Positions 51,191 to 63,464 of a stretch of DNA of 64,000 nt are shown one piece after another. Both the position numbers and the translations under genes were made by a program. Every line of letters starts with the position of its first letter. The first letter of the stretch is position 1. This stretch comes from Antennarius striatus (Eukaryota; Chordata; Actinopteri; Lophiiformes; Antennariidae). The stretch spans positions 4,606,501-4,670,500 of the forward strand of contig NC_090796.1 of the NCBI RefSeq assembly GCF_040054535.1. The letters are read 5' to 3'. The notes beneath the pieces are model-generated. The model saw only the letters and a program-made list of their open reading frames with translations. It was not told the DNA's origin and ran no database searches.

Positions 51191-53678
51191 ACAACAAATA
51201 TCATAAATATTAGAAATCCTTTTTAAAGTAATTGCAAAAATTATACTACAAAACAACTATTTACTGATATAACTGGTATAGGTTTTTTTGTAAATATAGG
51301 TTGTGTTATGCTATACACATTTTCTCGTAACAACACACAATCAGTGTATTGAAATCAACGCCACCAATTATCTAAGTTTTCAAATGAAATTCTGTTTGAT
51401 CCTTCTTTGACATAAAATTTCAACTGTTCAGAAGTCTGAGGTCTCCATTGTGGTATCTGGTACTTTATAATGACCTGCCTTGCTTTTAGTTTGTATACCT
51501 CAGACAGGTCAGTCCAGTACCTCGACTCATTTAATCTGAAGTCATGTTATTGTAAGGTGGTAGAATGTTGCGTCATTGTCTTACCACCATACCATAGATT
51601 TTGCTTTTGAACTTTGTAAAGGTATTATTTTCCCTCTTCAGCCCGAAGGACACAACTTCTATCCACAAAAGCTGTTGCTTATCAGACTGAAAAACCCTGT
51701 AAAGTCAATCAGTCTTCGATGAGTTCAGCTCCAGAGATGTTTTCATCTTTCTGTTTTTGCAGTTCTTTGTGTTATAAGCCTTTTTCTCCCACAGAGTTTA
51801 ATCATTTTTTAAATTATTGTTGTGATATTCCTCCCTTCACCTTTACTTTCTTGGCTCTCATTAACAATGTTTTGCATCACAGTAGGGAGGCTCAGTTAAC
51901 ATTTTCAGTTTCTGCATTTCTGCCAGAGGACTGTGCAAACCCTAAATAAAATGGTGATCATTAACTAATTTTGTGTTAATTTAGTGCAGCACCCATATCT
52001 CAATATCTGTTCTCACCTCCACCAAAGAATTAATCTGCATAGTGCATGTAGCAAAGACGGAATCATAACATTTTGGAGAAAATTTGGCAAAAAATGTATA
52101 TTTTATTTTTCAGGATTTTAAAATTGAAGTTATTTTATTAGAGGGTCTTTTTGGTCTATATATTTTAGCGTTATATAAGTATGTATTGAGATAAATATTA
52201 ATATACCTTTATCTACGACACCATAAACAACCAGACAAAACCTAGACAGACCACTTCTAAAGTAAGGATATACTGTATATTCTAGAATCACAACAGTTCA
52301 GTCTCACTTTTCATTAAGCCTGCTAACCCATATTTATTTTACAATAAAAGAACTGGCACACACACACGCATGCACACATGCACACACACACATTCTCTTC
52401 AGTTGCTGACATCAATTTAACAATTTCTGGCTCAGACTAAATTATTTCTTCTCCTCACACAAAACCATTAAAGGCTCTCTCCAAATCCCATTAACAATCA
52501 CATGACCCGGTCCTGACCCTTTTGACATCAACTACTCCAAAAGTAAGGTGATGTGACTGTTAAGCATTAGATTCTGGCTTATCAAATCACAGATAACTCT
52601 ACGTGTCGATTTCCTCTGCACCCCCCTCCCCCCATCAAATAACATTGAGGAAATCTCAGCTCACTTTTGTTCTTTCATGCTTCCTCGCAGTCAGTCTTTT
52701 TTCAGTGTGTCAGGCACAAGTTTAGAAAGAAAGTCCTCCTGCTACTCTTTGCCAGACGTCTCTCAGTGAAATACTTCATCATACCACAATTCATACGTGT
52801 GTAAGAACTTAGCTTCAAGTGTCCTTTCAAATATAGTTTCATGTCAGTTCTTTAGTCAAATGGAGCATCTCCCTGCTGAACAAATGGAATGTTTAATTTT
52901 GATGTGACGTCCCGTCAGGCTTACGAATTCTTCTACCCATGTTATCAAGTATTTACCTACGTATGTGCAGTATTAGTGCAGTAATAAGAAAAATTCATGT
53001 GTCAGTCTGAATAGAGGGGATTTAGTTCAACCGTTCCATTGTCTGAGAAAAGCATATTTTTGGAATCCTGAGTCAACTGAGTCATGAAACTTTAGATATG
53101 TGAGATAAATGTGGTGTCAAACCCACGAGCAGCCCCCGGTATCTGCTTCTGCTACTTCCTGAAATCCACGGCTTATCCTTATTTATGAGTACAGGTAGGG
53201 GGGGCTTAGAAAAACATCACAGATGACAGAATATGAATATCAGATATCGACGTTAAAGTGAGACTCTGTGGGCAAAACCAACATCCATGTGGAAATGACC
53301 CAGACCTTGTTCTTCAGACGTCCAAAACGAATCCCAAACCTCTACATCTGAGGGAACCCGAGCCTCTGTGTATGCATGTATTGCAACAGAGCAACATGAG
53401 AAATAGAATGATACAGATAACAGGAGTATTTCTGATTCCTCAGCAAGATTGATGTTTAACCTTGTGAGCCAATGAAAACGTTTGATAATTCAGTTGAAAC
53501 AAAGTGGGGCAAAAAACAAAAGCCAAGGATTAAAAAAAGTAAAGGTGAAAGGAGGGAAAAAACACTCTTAATGAAACAAAGAAAAGAAACAAAATGTTGA
53601 CAGATGAAAAGCATAAAGAGAGAATGAGACACAGACAATGTGAGCCAGTGAAAAGAGAGGCAGTCAGCTTGGCCTCAT

Positions 53679-53680
<2 letters not shown>
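51191..53680. other. Non-coding stretch
   Basis: About 2.5 kb of AT-rich DNA with a short CA-rich patch near 52357-52391. No gene supported. Confidence 0.35.
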
Positions 53681-53739
<59 letters not shown>

Positions 53740-53757
53740 GTCGTCGTCATCATCATG
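53680..53757 (+). repeat. (ATC)n microsatellite
   Basis: About 25 ATC units with a short GTC interruption near the right end. Aspartate- or similar homopolymer frames across it are artefacts. Confidence 0.95.
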
Positions 53758-56634
53758 AGTGATAGTAGCCAAAGCTGTCTAGCGAGCGGCCTCATCCCTG
53801 CGCCACGTACCCTCTGCTTTACTTCATCATGAAAGTTTTATGTGAGGAAAAATAACATGACATGGAGCCAAAGCAGCTCAACGTTTGAGAGAGAAAAAGA
53901 AAAAAATTGTAGCCCTCTAAGACAAAAGGCTTCTGTTGTTTCTAAATCAATGTTAATTTGGGACTTGGCGGACCCCCACCTGGAGGAAGCTTGTGGTGAA
54001 GAACAGAAAATGATTCAGGTTATTTTGTTCATATTTGCCCTATGAGGTACAGGGTTGTTTTTAGTGTAAATCTTGTGGTTTAACTCTGAAGTCTGGATTT
54101 CACCTCTGCCCTCAGGAACACCCCCACCCCTTGCATCCAAATGACTCTTTGACCAAATAGGAATTGACGTATCAACAGCCACAAATTGAAGTCTAGCTTC
54201 TGTCTGAGATTCGTCTACACAGAAGATAACCTTGTAGAAGCCCTCGCTCTCCTGTAGTCTTCTATTGAAAAAAATTGTGTGGAAAAAAGTAATGTGTGTT
54301 TTAAGATGAAATTCTTCACACTTATCTTCCAGGATTTTGTTCTTCCCAAAGAAAATGCAAAAGTGGTTTTAAATGAGCAGAGAATGTCTGAAGAGGCCAT
54401 TGCTTACAAATGGAAACAAATACAGGATGCCAGCTATTATCTGGTTTAACTTTAGGTACCATGTATTCTGAATTTAATTTCAGGGCTGAAACCAAAGTAA
54501 TTAGAATTCATCCAGAAGAGAATGAGAGAAGAGACATTTGTCTTACAGCAACAACATCTTCATTTGGCACAAGGCAATGCAATAATCAACAGTTTAACAA
54601 ATCAACAGTTGAACAAATGTTAATATTTACTATTTATTATACATTGATTTACAATATATTAAAATATTATATTGTTTTTGTGGAAAAAAATCAATTTAAT
54701 GAAAAGTATATTTTTACAAATTACTTGAAAAATTTGAATTCTGCTTCAGATTCTGCGCCCAAATGAGCCTCATTTCACAGAACACTGATATCTGTTGAAG
54801 TTGATACAAAATACTTCGGTATCCAGCAGTTTATGAGCACCCTATTCCCCTCAGACCCTAGAGGGTTTTTAATATGTCCTGAATATGAAATAAAAACAGA
54901 TAGCTCAGTGTGAAGTTGCAAACCAAACACAACCTGTTTGAGTGAAGTGGTCAAAGATAGAAAAGAAAATAGAGGAACACCAAAAGTTCCACTCTACATT
55001 TAACGGGAGGAAAAGCATTCCTACATTTTCTCTCAACTTCAAGACCCAAAATGAGAAAATTCCATTGGTTGCCGATGATAAAGACAATGTTGTTACAGGA
55101 CTCACAGTGTTGGGTTATATGATGTTTGTCTCCTTGGAAACAAGCCGATTGGAGAGGCGTCAGTTTTAGCAGCCGAGTCGAGATCAGAAACAGGTGAAGG
55201 CTCCGTCACACTCACTCTGTGCTGCATGTGGTGGGAGGATCCTCACGCCAGCAGCAATTGTGTTCAATATGCTCAGATTTGTCAGTCTCCTGTCAAGGGG
55301 AAAAGTTCAGTGGGTGGGAAAAAACTTTTACAATTGTCTGGACCATCATCGGATAGTCTCTTCTGAATCCCCGATATAGAGAGAAGTATTTGACTCTAAT
55401 CAGCTCTTAACTCTGGTTGGCATAGACAGACTGTGTGACGGGGCTGAGAGACTGCGAGTACCTGAACGTCATCGATCTCCATTTACAGGAACTGTGCGTT
55501 CATGAAGGCAATGTCTGGACTTGATTGGGAGGTGAGAGGAGAGGCCACCAATTTGTCATCATTTAGGTGACAACTTGTCTGACAGACATGCTCCTTCTCT
55601 GACCTCTCATTGGGCTTTGAACTGATAAACAAACTGTAAACTGCGCAAAGGAGAGGAAGAGAAAAATGACAGCTATGAGGGAACAGATGACACAAATGGG
55701 GGAAAGAGGGGTCTCAGGGTTAAACTGTAAAATTCCAACCCTGCATGCGTTGAAATCTTTTGAAGATTTTTTTGCGTTAAGGTTTGCATTGACACCATGA
55801 TTTTAGTTCAGTTCCATTACACTACTTATAAGAAAACAATCAGGAGTCCTGCATTGGATGGGAAAGGAATCAAATAACAGTTTTTACACAGGTGGTTGTT
55901 ATTACTGTGGCCAACATAAAAGTGGCAGAATAAGACAGAATGAGTGGGTTGAGCATGTGAGGTTTAGGTTGGGGTTAAACGACCAGCTACTAGCAGTGAA
56001 CAATTAACTCAAAGCAGAAGAAAATCAAATAGTCTTCAGTTTTGGGAAACAGTTGAGGACTTTCCTCCGAGTTGAGGATGAGATCAACTGCCATGCAAAG
56101 ACAGCTGCTGTAGATGACATTTTCTGTGCATGGTGAAAGCTGGGATGTTGTTTAAAACCATATAGAGATTATTTAGTCAATGACGTGAACAAAAACTTTG
56201 TAGAGATGAGTCTTTGTTGCAGTGCCATTGCAGGATCTGGTTACCAAAAGCTATTTTGAATGTGAACACTTGCTCATATTGATATCCTGTAGTTCAGCTG
56301 CCATTAGGAATTTTTGAAAAGCATGTTTTATTTTTTTAGCAGGGAATCAATGGGCATCATTAAGCAACAGACTGCAGTCATGGTACTAGATGAAATACAG
56401 TACAAACTACCCATCTATATTTGTGGTTTCAGTCATTAGAAGCCTCACAGTTAAGACCGAGAAAACAAAAGTGACATAGTGGCCACGGTCATTGTGTATC
56501 TATCTATGATTAATGATGGCTGCTGAATATAGGGCCCTAACTTCAAGCTGAACAAACCCAGCAGAGGCCAAAATTATGAATATAACAAAGCAAATCTAAA
56601 AGGAGAAGGGCTATTTCACATTATTTCCTTTTTG
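53758..56634. other. Non-coding stretch
   Basis: About 2.9 kb without a supported gene or repeat. Several open frames (such as 54410-54766) show no recognisable domain. Confidence 0.35.
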
Positions 56635-57009
56635 ACAGGTGATCAATCACAAGACTACAAATGAATGAAAATGAATATTGTATATGTACATATTCAGAGT
56701 TGATTTTACTTCGAGAAAGTGATGCCTCCCTGGGATGCGCTTCAACAAAAATTTGTGCACACAAAGTGGGACAGAGCACAGCAATCTTCCTCCGTCATCG
56801 CCAGAACGAAAGGGTGCGCATCCCTGGAAGTGACGTCACGGGTCGAAGTTAACGGAGACCCCAAAAGAAAACTTTACTTTCTCAAACAAATTCAAAATAA
56901 AATACATACAAAACACTCGTTTAAAACAAAAGAATGAAGATTAAAAAAAGTAAACAAATAATGAAAAGAGGACTTTTGGTGGAATGAAATACTTTTTCTA
57001 TATGCTACA
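56635..57009 (-). repeat. Probable 3' LTR of the Ty3/gypsy element
   Basis: On minus it starts TGTAGCATATAG directly after a purine-rich tract (AAGAGGGGTGAA, 57021-57010). The far end is placed tentatively where the minus strand reads ACCTGTCA. No 5' LTR is present for comparison, so only the start is well supported. Confidence 0.45.
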
Positions 57010-57344
57010 TTCACCCCTCTTAAATCACACCAAAAGTCTGACGCGGCACCTGACAGGTTGAGACGTTGACAATTGGGACATCCAACATTCATAAAAACTG
57101 GCACGGGCTTCCATAAAGAACATATTCTTCACATTCAGCTGTATAAGCTACCTGACAAACAGGTTCAGAGAAATCTGAGGTTGATCAGGCCTCAAACCCC
57201 TCCATCGAATAGAACGGTGCCTTGTACGCCGTACCTCCCGGCCTACTCTATGTCCCATGGCATTCCTCTAAACACATGAACACATCATTTACAGTATTAC
57301 AATGATCACTCAATAAACAACAGAAAAGAAACAAGACAACCCTT

Positions 57345-57782
57345 CTAAAACAGAGTAAGGAGAGACTGTGACCTCTTACTAATAGAACTGGCAAAGTGCC
57401 TAACACTGAACGGCTTCTGAACCATGGACTCTATCAGACCGTCAACCTTTCTAACAACTCTACCAGCACGTGTCCTGATGACGCCTACTGAATCTGGTTG
57501 AGTTTGCGCTCGGCTGGTCTGATTGTTATCTTCGTCAACTGCCGGTGCTATGAGTAAACTGTCCCTGCCTGTGGGATCATCAGCATCTGTCTGAGGACTG
57601 GGAGAGCTTGGTGCCTCACAACTACTGTCAGATAAGTCTCTGCTGCTGACCCCAGCCTCTTCCTGACCTGACTGACTCTGCTCTCTCTCATCGTTGTCCT
57701 GACACTGGCACCCTGTTCCACTGAGTACCCATGGACTCATCCGATCCTCCAAATCCTCCTCTCCCAAAGAGCTGAGATCCAC
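57345..57782 (-). pseudogene. Gypsy polyprotein C-terminal tail
   Basis: An acidic Ser/Gln/Glu-rich segment ending near RTRAGRVVRKVDGLIESMVQ and a stop at 57345. It follows the integrase C-terminal region in a different frame and precedes the polypurine tract. No catalytic motif. A tail of this type is common on fish gypsy pol proteins. Confidence 0.6.
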
Positions 57783-59715
57783 TGCACAGACTCACTCTCT
57801 GAATCATCTAAACTGGTCTGACTGTCATTCCTATCCTCATCAACAGACTCAACAGGCAAGAAGCTGATATCTAGGATGATGTTACGATGCACCACTTTCG
57901 TATTGCCGTTGTCATCCTCCAGCTTGTAGATATTTGTCTGTGGATTTTTGTCTACGACTGTGTACACTGTAGGCTCCCACTTATATCCAAGTTTCCTTTT
58001 TCCCCTCTCACCCTTGTTGGCAAGGAGTACTCTGTCTCCCCTGTTCAAGTGGGTTCCCTTGACTTTTTGGTTGTAACCCCTGGCCTGCTTGTCCTGCTCT
58101 TTCACGGAGTGTTTCTGGGCAATGTTTGCCGCCTCTTTGAGATGGGACATGAGTGTCTTGGCATAACTGCTGTAATCCACAACCACTGGGTCATGAAGCA
58201 CTTGTTTGAACATAATTTCGACAGGAAGCCTTGGAGTGCGACCAAACATGAGGTAAAAAGGAGCGTACCCAGTCGTTTCATGCACTGTTGCATTATATGC
58301 AAACGTCAGAGTCTGTATTTGCTGAGGCCATTTTGTTTTTTCTTTCAACGGCAGTGAACGGAGCATATTTCCCAGAGTTCTGTTAAATCTCTCCGTTCCT
58401 CCGTTCCCCATTGGGTGGTATGGGGTAGTGTGTGACTTTCTAACTCCTGATAGCTTGAGTAACTCAGAAATTAGCTCACTCTCAAAGTTTGTTCCTTGAT
58501 CCGTGTGAATGCGTGCTGGGAACCCATACACACAAAAGACACTGTCCCACAACCTCTTAGCAACCTGCTTGGCGGTTTGATTTAAACAGGGAACGCATGG
58601 GCCAACTTTGTAAAATGGTCAGTCAAAACAAGAACATCCACTGAGCGCTGTTTACTATCCTCTGCGCTCCAGAAGTCCAAACATACCAATTCCATTGGAG
58701 CAGAAGTCCGAACACTCTCAAGAGGAGCTCTGGCAGAAGGTTCTGGTGTCTTAGCCGGTATGCATCTCTGACAGCACTTTACATAGTCCTTGATCTGATG
58801 CTCCATCCGTGGCCAAAAGAAATGCTGTCTTGTCAAATACATTGTTCTCACCTGTCCTTGATGTCCAGCTAAGTCATGTACACCCTGCAAAGCCTTGTCC
58901 ACCAGATTTTGAGGTAGAAAAAACTGATGTCTTCTCTGTTTGCTTAGAGGGTCTTTTGTGACCCGATAAAGAACACCATCAATGATCTTAAACCTCTCCC
59001 ATTGCTTGATAAGTGCCAATGCTCCAGCACCCAAAGCAACCCTCTCTCTCCTCGAAGGCCTTCTCCTGCGGCTCAAGAATGGCAAGACTTTTGAAATGCT
59101 GGGATCAAGTTCCTGAGATTGACGGAGCTCCTCTAACGACAGGGCAGGTAACAGATCTTGACCTGGCGGTATGAGCTGCTGAATGGATTGGGTCAATTGC
59201 AAAGCTCTGGATTCCGCGGCTGTATCCCATTGATCATGAACATCAAGGACAGCCTTTACAACTGAATGGCTTGGAAGGAGCAGAGGATGGCACTGGGCAA
59301 CAGCAGACAGTGTTAGTCCCTCTGCCCGATGATACTGGACCTCCAAGCGAAAGACATCTTGAACCCCACTCTCACCAACACCACAAGACTCGGTGAGCAG
59401 ATTGTCATAGCTCTCTGTGATGAGTCTATAACCGACTGTTTTGGTGAATGGGTCTCGGCTGAGGGTATCAGCCACGATGTTCTTGCTCCCAGCAATGTGT
59501 TTCAAATCAAACGTATAAGGGGCTAGCTTAGCTACCCAACGTTGTTCGCACGCATCAGGTTTGGGCTTTGTCATAATGTATGTGAGAGGATTGTTATCCG
59601 TCCATACTGTGAAAGAGTTGCCTTTCAACCAGTGACTAAATTTCTCACACACACTCCACTTCAGCGCAAGAAACTCAAGTCGGTGAGCTGGATACCTCTT
59701 CTGAGAAGTGCTCAA
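57737..59715 (-). pseudogene. Gypsy RNase H and integrase remnant
   Basis: The first frame (59715-58582) has the end of RNase H (WTDNNPLTY, AGSKNIVADTLSR), the integrase zinc-binding H/H/C/C pattern (HDLAGH ... CCQRC) and the first catalytic Asp in LVCLDFW. A frameshift near 58590 moves the rest to the frame 58552-57737, with the second Asp in IHTDQGTNFES and the Glu in GGTERFNRTL. This is followed by the C-terminal GPY/F-like module (LGYKWEPTVYTV). The catalytic DDE residues all survive, but on two frames. Confidence 0.85.
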
Positions 59716-59732
59716 GGTCTTACTCGCGAAAG

Positions 59733-61271
59733 CTACATTTTTTTGTTTGTTTTACCGTTTCCTCCCCTCTTTTGCCCAGCCGTAAGAGCAAAGAGTGGTT
59801 TGGCAATGGAAGGACAATTAGGAAGGAAGTGCTGGTAATAGAAAACCATACCCAGAAAAGACTTGATTCTCCGCACTGAAGGCGTACACCCATCATCTTC
59901 CATGAGATCAGACTTTGACATTTTAAAGATCACCTCAACCTTTACTGGATCTACTGCCACTCCATTACCATTTATGACATGACCCAAGAAATTAACAGAT
60001 GGTCGCATCAGGTGACACTTTTTTGGACTTCACTTGAGGTTATTGTCCCGCAGTCGCTTGAAGACGATCTCCAGTCTATGCAAGGCCTCGTCTTCGGACG
60101 ATGCAAAAACAAGCAGGTCGTCTAAGTAACATAACAAGCTACTGAAGTTCAAGTCCCCGAATATGCTCAACATCATGCGCATAAACGACGCAGGGCTATT
60201 GCATAACCCTTGAGGCATTCTGTTATATTCGTGAAGACCGAGTGGTGTTGTGAATGCGGTATACTTCTTGTCCTCTTCAGCCATAGGAACGTTGTAAAAC
60301 CTGGTGTTAAGTCCATCGTGCTGAAGTACGTGTTCCCTCCCAAGGCTGCTAAGCAGTCGGACTGATGTGGCAGCGGGTGGGCGTTTTTGATTGATCTCGC
60401 ATTTAACCACCGAAAATCAGTACAAATCCTCAGACTTCCATCTTTTTTCCATACCATCACCAATGGTGATGCGTACTCACTCACAGATTTCCGTATGATC
60501 CCTTACTCCTCCATTTCTGTCAAAACTTGACGTAACTTCTGGTAGTGAGCAGGTGGTACTATGCGGTAAGGAAGACGAAACGGACGATCATCTGTGAGTC
60601 GAATGCCATAGACGAAACCGTCTGCCTGACCACAGTCCAGAGCATGCTTGGAGAACACATCGTTGTAGCGTTCAAGAAGCTGGACTAGTTTTTCTTTTCC
60701 TGCACGATGAACATTGCAGGAGCTTATGTCAAGATCGCAGCCTCTGTTCAAGGTTGGAAGAACTGATGGGGGTGGAATGCCCCTCTAAAACTGTGTTCTC
60801 AGCCTGGCTTGAGCCTTGGAAAACCTCAAAGTCTTCCACAGCCAGACAGAGCGAAACATCAGCCAACTTACAATTTCTCCTCAAGGTGACAGGCTTGTCA
60901 TACAGGTTGGTGACCTTCATGGGGACCCACCTGTCACCCCACAGAGGTGTAACAATGCGACCGACCATGACATTCCGCGGCATAGACTTATATGAAATAG
61001 GTTCGACTATCACCGTGCTTCCGGGTGACATAGGACAATCACTTGGCCGCTTACCCCAAACAAGGTGTTCTTGCCTAGCTAGAGGAGTTACTGACTGTTT
61101 GAGTTTGACAGTGCCAATTTTGTCTGGTGGTACTTCACCCCTCCAACGTGATATACTGGCCATCAAATCCAAAAACTGCTCACACTCAGGAGACACTGAC
61201 AGATTGCAACTGGAAATAAGCCGCCAATAGTCATCACTGGTTTTCAACTGTCGCATGAGAAACTTGATCAC
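59733..61271 (-). pseudogene. Gypsy reverse transcriptase remnant
   Basis: Pieces in order: a linker with KLVQLLERYNDVFSKHALDC (60751-60503), SPLVMVWKKDGSLRICTDFRWLN (60484 leftward), STMDL with the first catalytic Asp, PQGLCNSPASFMRMM, the YLDD active site (60140-60110 region), and NFLGHVINGNG (60008 leftward). Breaks: a frameshift near 60745, an in-frame stop at about 60503, a frameshift near 60300, an in-frame TGA at about 60030, and a further shift near 59735. The sequence before 61271 is closed by another stop. Confidence 0.85.
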
Positions 61272-61354
61272 GTTTGTGCCAATGATAAAATCATCTCACT
61301 GACCTGGCACAACAAGGACTGCAACGGTGCAACGCTGCCCATAAAACTTTTAGT

Positions 61355-61711
61355 TCAACATCGTACATACATTTTGGTTTTGTGAGTTTCCCCTCCACAT
61401 CCTACTAAAACCACATCCTGTGTCATTACCTTGGGTTCGGATAATGCATTTACTTCGAGCATTCTCTTCTCTGCTTCTTCATTGAAAGTACACGCCATGG
61501 AGGCTGAATTAAGCATTCCTCGCATCTGAAATTTATCATTAACACTAACTTGAGCATAGAACAGCTCATTGTAAGGCTCAATTCTCTGCGTGTTCTGTAC
61601 TATAACCTTAGCACCTATTGGAACTGCCTTACACGTGTTCAGATAACGCTGTTCAAGCTCACTTTCACTTTCGAGGGTTTGCTTATAGTAACCCACATGT
61701 CCCCTCTTCAC
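61355..61711 (-). pseudogene. Gypsy protease-region remnant
   Basis: The segment with RGMLNSASMACTF corresponds to the aspartic protease active-site region of gypsy elements, where the family has Asp-Ser/Thr-Gly. Here the Asp position reads Asn and the Gly reads Ala. An upstream stop and a downstream break near 61355 isolate it. Confidence 0.6.
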
Positions 61712-61722
61712 ATGTGGGCCAA

Positions 61723-62000
61723 TTAGTTTAAACCCTGCTGCTCTTGAAATGAATGCTCTGCTTGGTGGCCTTGTCTGGAATCAATATGTGGACAGTTTCT
61801 CTTAATATGACCAGGCTTGAAACAAGACAAGCACAGATACTCCTGTTTGCAGTGTGCGAGAGTGGAATGCTCTACGGATTTGCAAACCCTGCAGGGTTTT
61901 CTCTGCACCTGGCCAGGTGGGTGCTGTCTGCGGACTGCTTGGTTGTTTTGGCCAAAGGTGCGGTCAAGTAAGTTAATCAGGGTCTTGATGCAGTTATCGT
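61723..62000 (-). pseudogene. Gypsy Gag C-terminal part with zinc knuckle
   Basis: A minus-strand frame open from about 62000 carries CRVCKSVEHSTLAHC and CLSCFKPGHIKRNC, the second being a CCHC zinc knuckle that binds RNA. The frame is cut at its N-terminal side by the junction with Harbinger copy 2. Confidence 0.8.
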
Positions 62001-62014
62001 CAGATGCAGTTATC

Positions 62015-62830
62015 GTGCAGCCAATTACATTGGGAAATCCTAAAAGAAATTAAAGTTAATAATCCAATTTTGAGGTTGTAGTACAATGTCATTAAGACAA
62101 TATCATTTGAAATTCATTTATCAGATTTCTACATTATTCACCTGCAATCCTATGGAACTCCTCCTGACTCTGTCAGGTTTATCTCCAGGGAAATAGAAAA
62201 ACTGGGGTAAAAGTTTAAAGGCGAGGCGAACTGAACATCTCTCACATTGTATAGAAAAATACCGTTTGCAAATAAAAAATAAAAAACTCACTGGACCAGT
62301 ACCTACACACAGCACAGCTGCAGATGTAAGGATGGATCAGGTCGTGGATGTGTGCGATGGATAGACGTGAATCAATCGGTACCGATCATAAAGACAACTG
62401 GCCGGGCTATGACTGGACATCTAAAATCTCTGTGAATTAATGCGGAAACTCCATCAAGGGGCTCCTCGTCAAACGGACATGCCATGTTCACCTCTGAAAT
62501 ACGGAGTTACTTATAAAAACCTTACTTCGGTCAAACTCTCCGTTTGACAGAACCAGGAAATGAAGCCGCCCAAGTAGCGGTGAAAGGGGACGGAGTCAGA
62601 AGAAACCCTGGGTTTGTGGAATAAAACCTGCTACCGACCAGGTTATGTTCAGAGAGTCTGTTACTGCGGTAACAAACCCAGAGGTTCAGTTTACCTCGCG
62701 TCATGAAACAGGTCATGGTTACTGCTCTAACCCTGGGTTAAGTTACCTCCCTTTGTGAAAATGAAAGTCCTGGTTTTCCTGGATTTCAGGGTTAACTTAC
62801 CCAGGTTTTCCACTAAACGGGCTCCTACTT
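62015..62830. mobile_element. PIF/Harbinger-like element copy 2 (truncated)
   Basis: Collinear with 8775-9310 and then 9955-10240 of copy 1: ATTACATTGGGAAATCCTAA, GGGGCTCCTCGTCAAACGGA, AACCAGGAAATGAAGCCGC, GGTTATGTTCAGAGAGT, CTCTAACCCTGGGTTAAGTT. On minus it retains GFPNVIGCT of the transposase before being cut by the gypsy junction. It lacks the inverted arm and duplicated block of copy 1. Confidence 0.75.
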
Positions 62831-63464
62831 TGTTTTTCCTACAGGGAAGGACATTATTATTCGATTAAAAGTTGTGCTTTGTTTTTAAATGAAAGTTGTC
62901 ACCCCTGGTCAGCATCAGAGTTTATTCTTCAATCAGTTTTATGTCTTCACTGAAACAATTTTATAGGCATGGTGATAATTGACTGTGCTGGCCTCAACAC
63001 GGAAAAGCCACTGTCTTTTTGAGCCTTCAAACGTACCAAAATAAAACTATTCAGGTGAAAATCTTGTATGTAAGAGAGCCACACTTTATATGTCTGAATG
63101 ATGCAGTTTTTTTTCTGACTATTTTGTATCTTTATTTGTAATAGCCATCGTTTGCCAAGTTTTCTGAACATGCAGTTACATCATGCTGCTATAATTTATT
63201 ATGTTATTAAATAAACACATTCATGCATCTCTGCTCTATTACTCACACTAATATTTCAGGCAGCATTTAAATCATGGGAAAATTAAACTGCCTGTTTTTT
63301 TGGAGGTGGAGGAAAACTGCAGCTGATGAATAAATAAGATCTCAACTTCACTTTGAGAAGTTCTCTTTCAGAAGCTGCATTTTTATTTTTTGTTTTTACA
63401 AGCAATAGTCATTGACCAAATAACTGCATGAGGAGCAGGAATTGTGAAGGCTGAATAACAATAA
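62831..63464. other. Non-coding stretch
   Basis: AT-rich DNA between the Harbinger copy and the RTE fragment. No gene supported. Confidence 0.35.

Larger units (their letters stand above)
56635..62014 (-). mobile_element. Ty3/gypsy LTR retrotransposon, 5'-truncated and decayed
   Basis: Minus strand, about 5.4 kb, in Ty3/gypsy order: nucleocapsid zinc knuckle, protease, reverse transcriptase, RNase H, integrase, C-terminal tail, polypurine tract, LTR. The 5' LTR and most of gag are missing. The right edge adjoins a truncated Harbinger copy at about 62015. At least six frame breaks or stops interrupt pol. No envelope-like frame is visible, so it reads as a retrotransposon rather than an endogenous retrovirus. 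Confidence 0.88.

Noticed and set aside
52357-52391. CRISPR-like short repeats
   Set aside because: Only a CA-rich patch. There is no repeat-spacer regularity, and the window is clearly eukaryotic.
53530-53772. Poly-Asp frame
   Set aside because: Translation of the (ATC)n microsatellite.
57887-58357. 156-codon plus-strand frame
   Set aside because: Antisense shadow of the gypsy integrase region.
60754-61230. 158-codon plus-strand frame
   Set aside because: Antisense shadow of the gypsy pol region.
56635-62014. Endogenous retrovirus
   Set aside because: No envelope-like frame lies between integrase and the LTR, and domain order and motifs fit a Ty3/gypsy retrotransposon.
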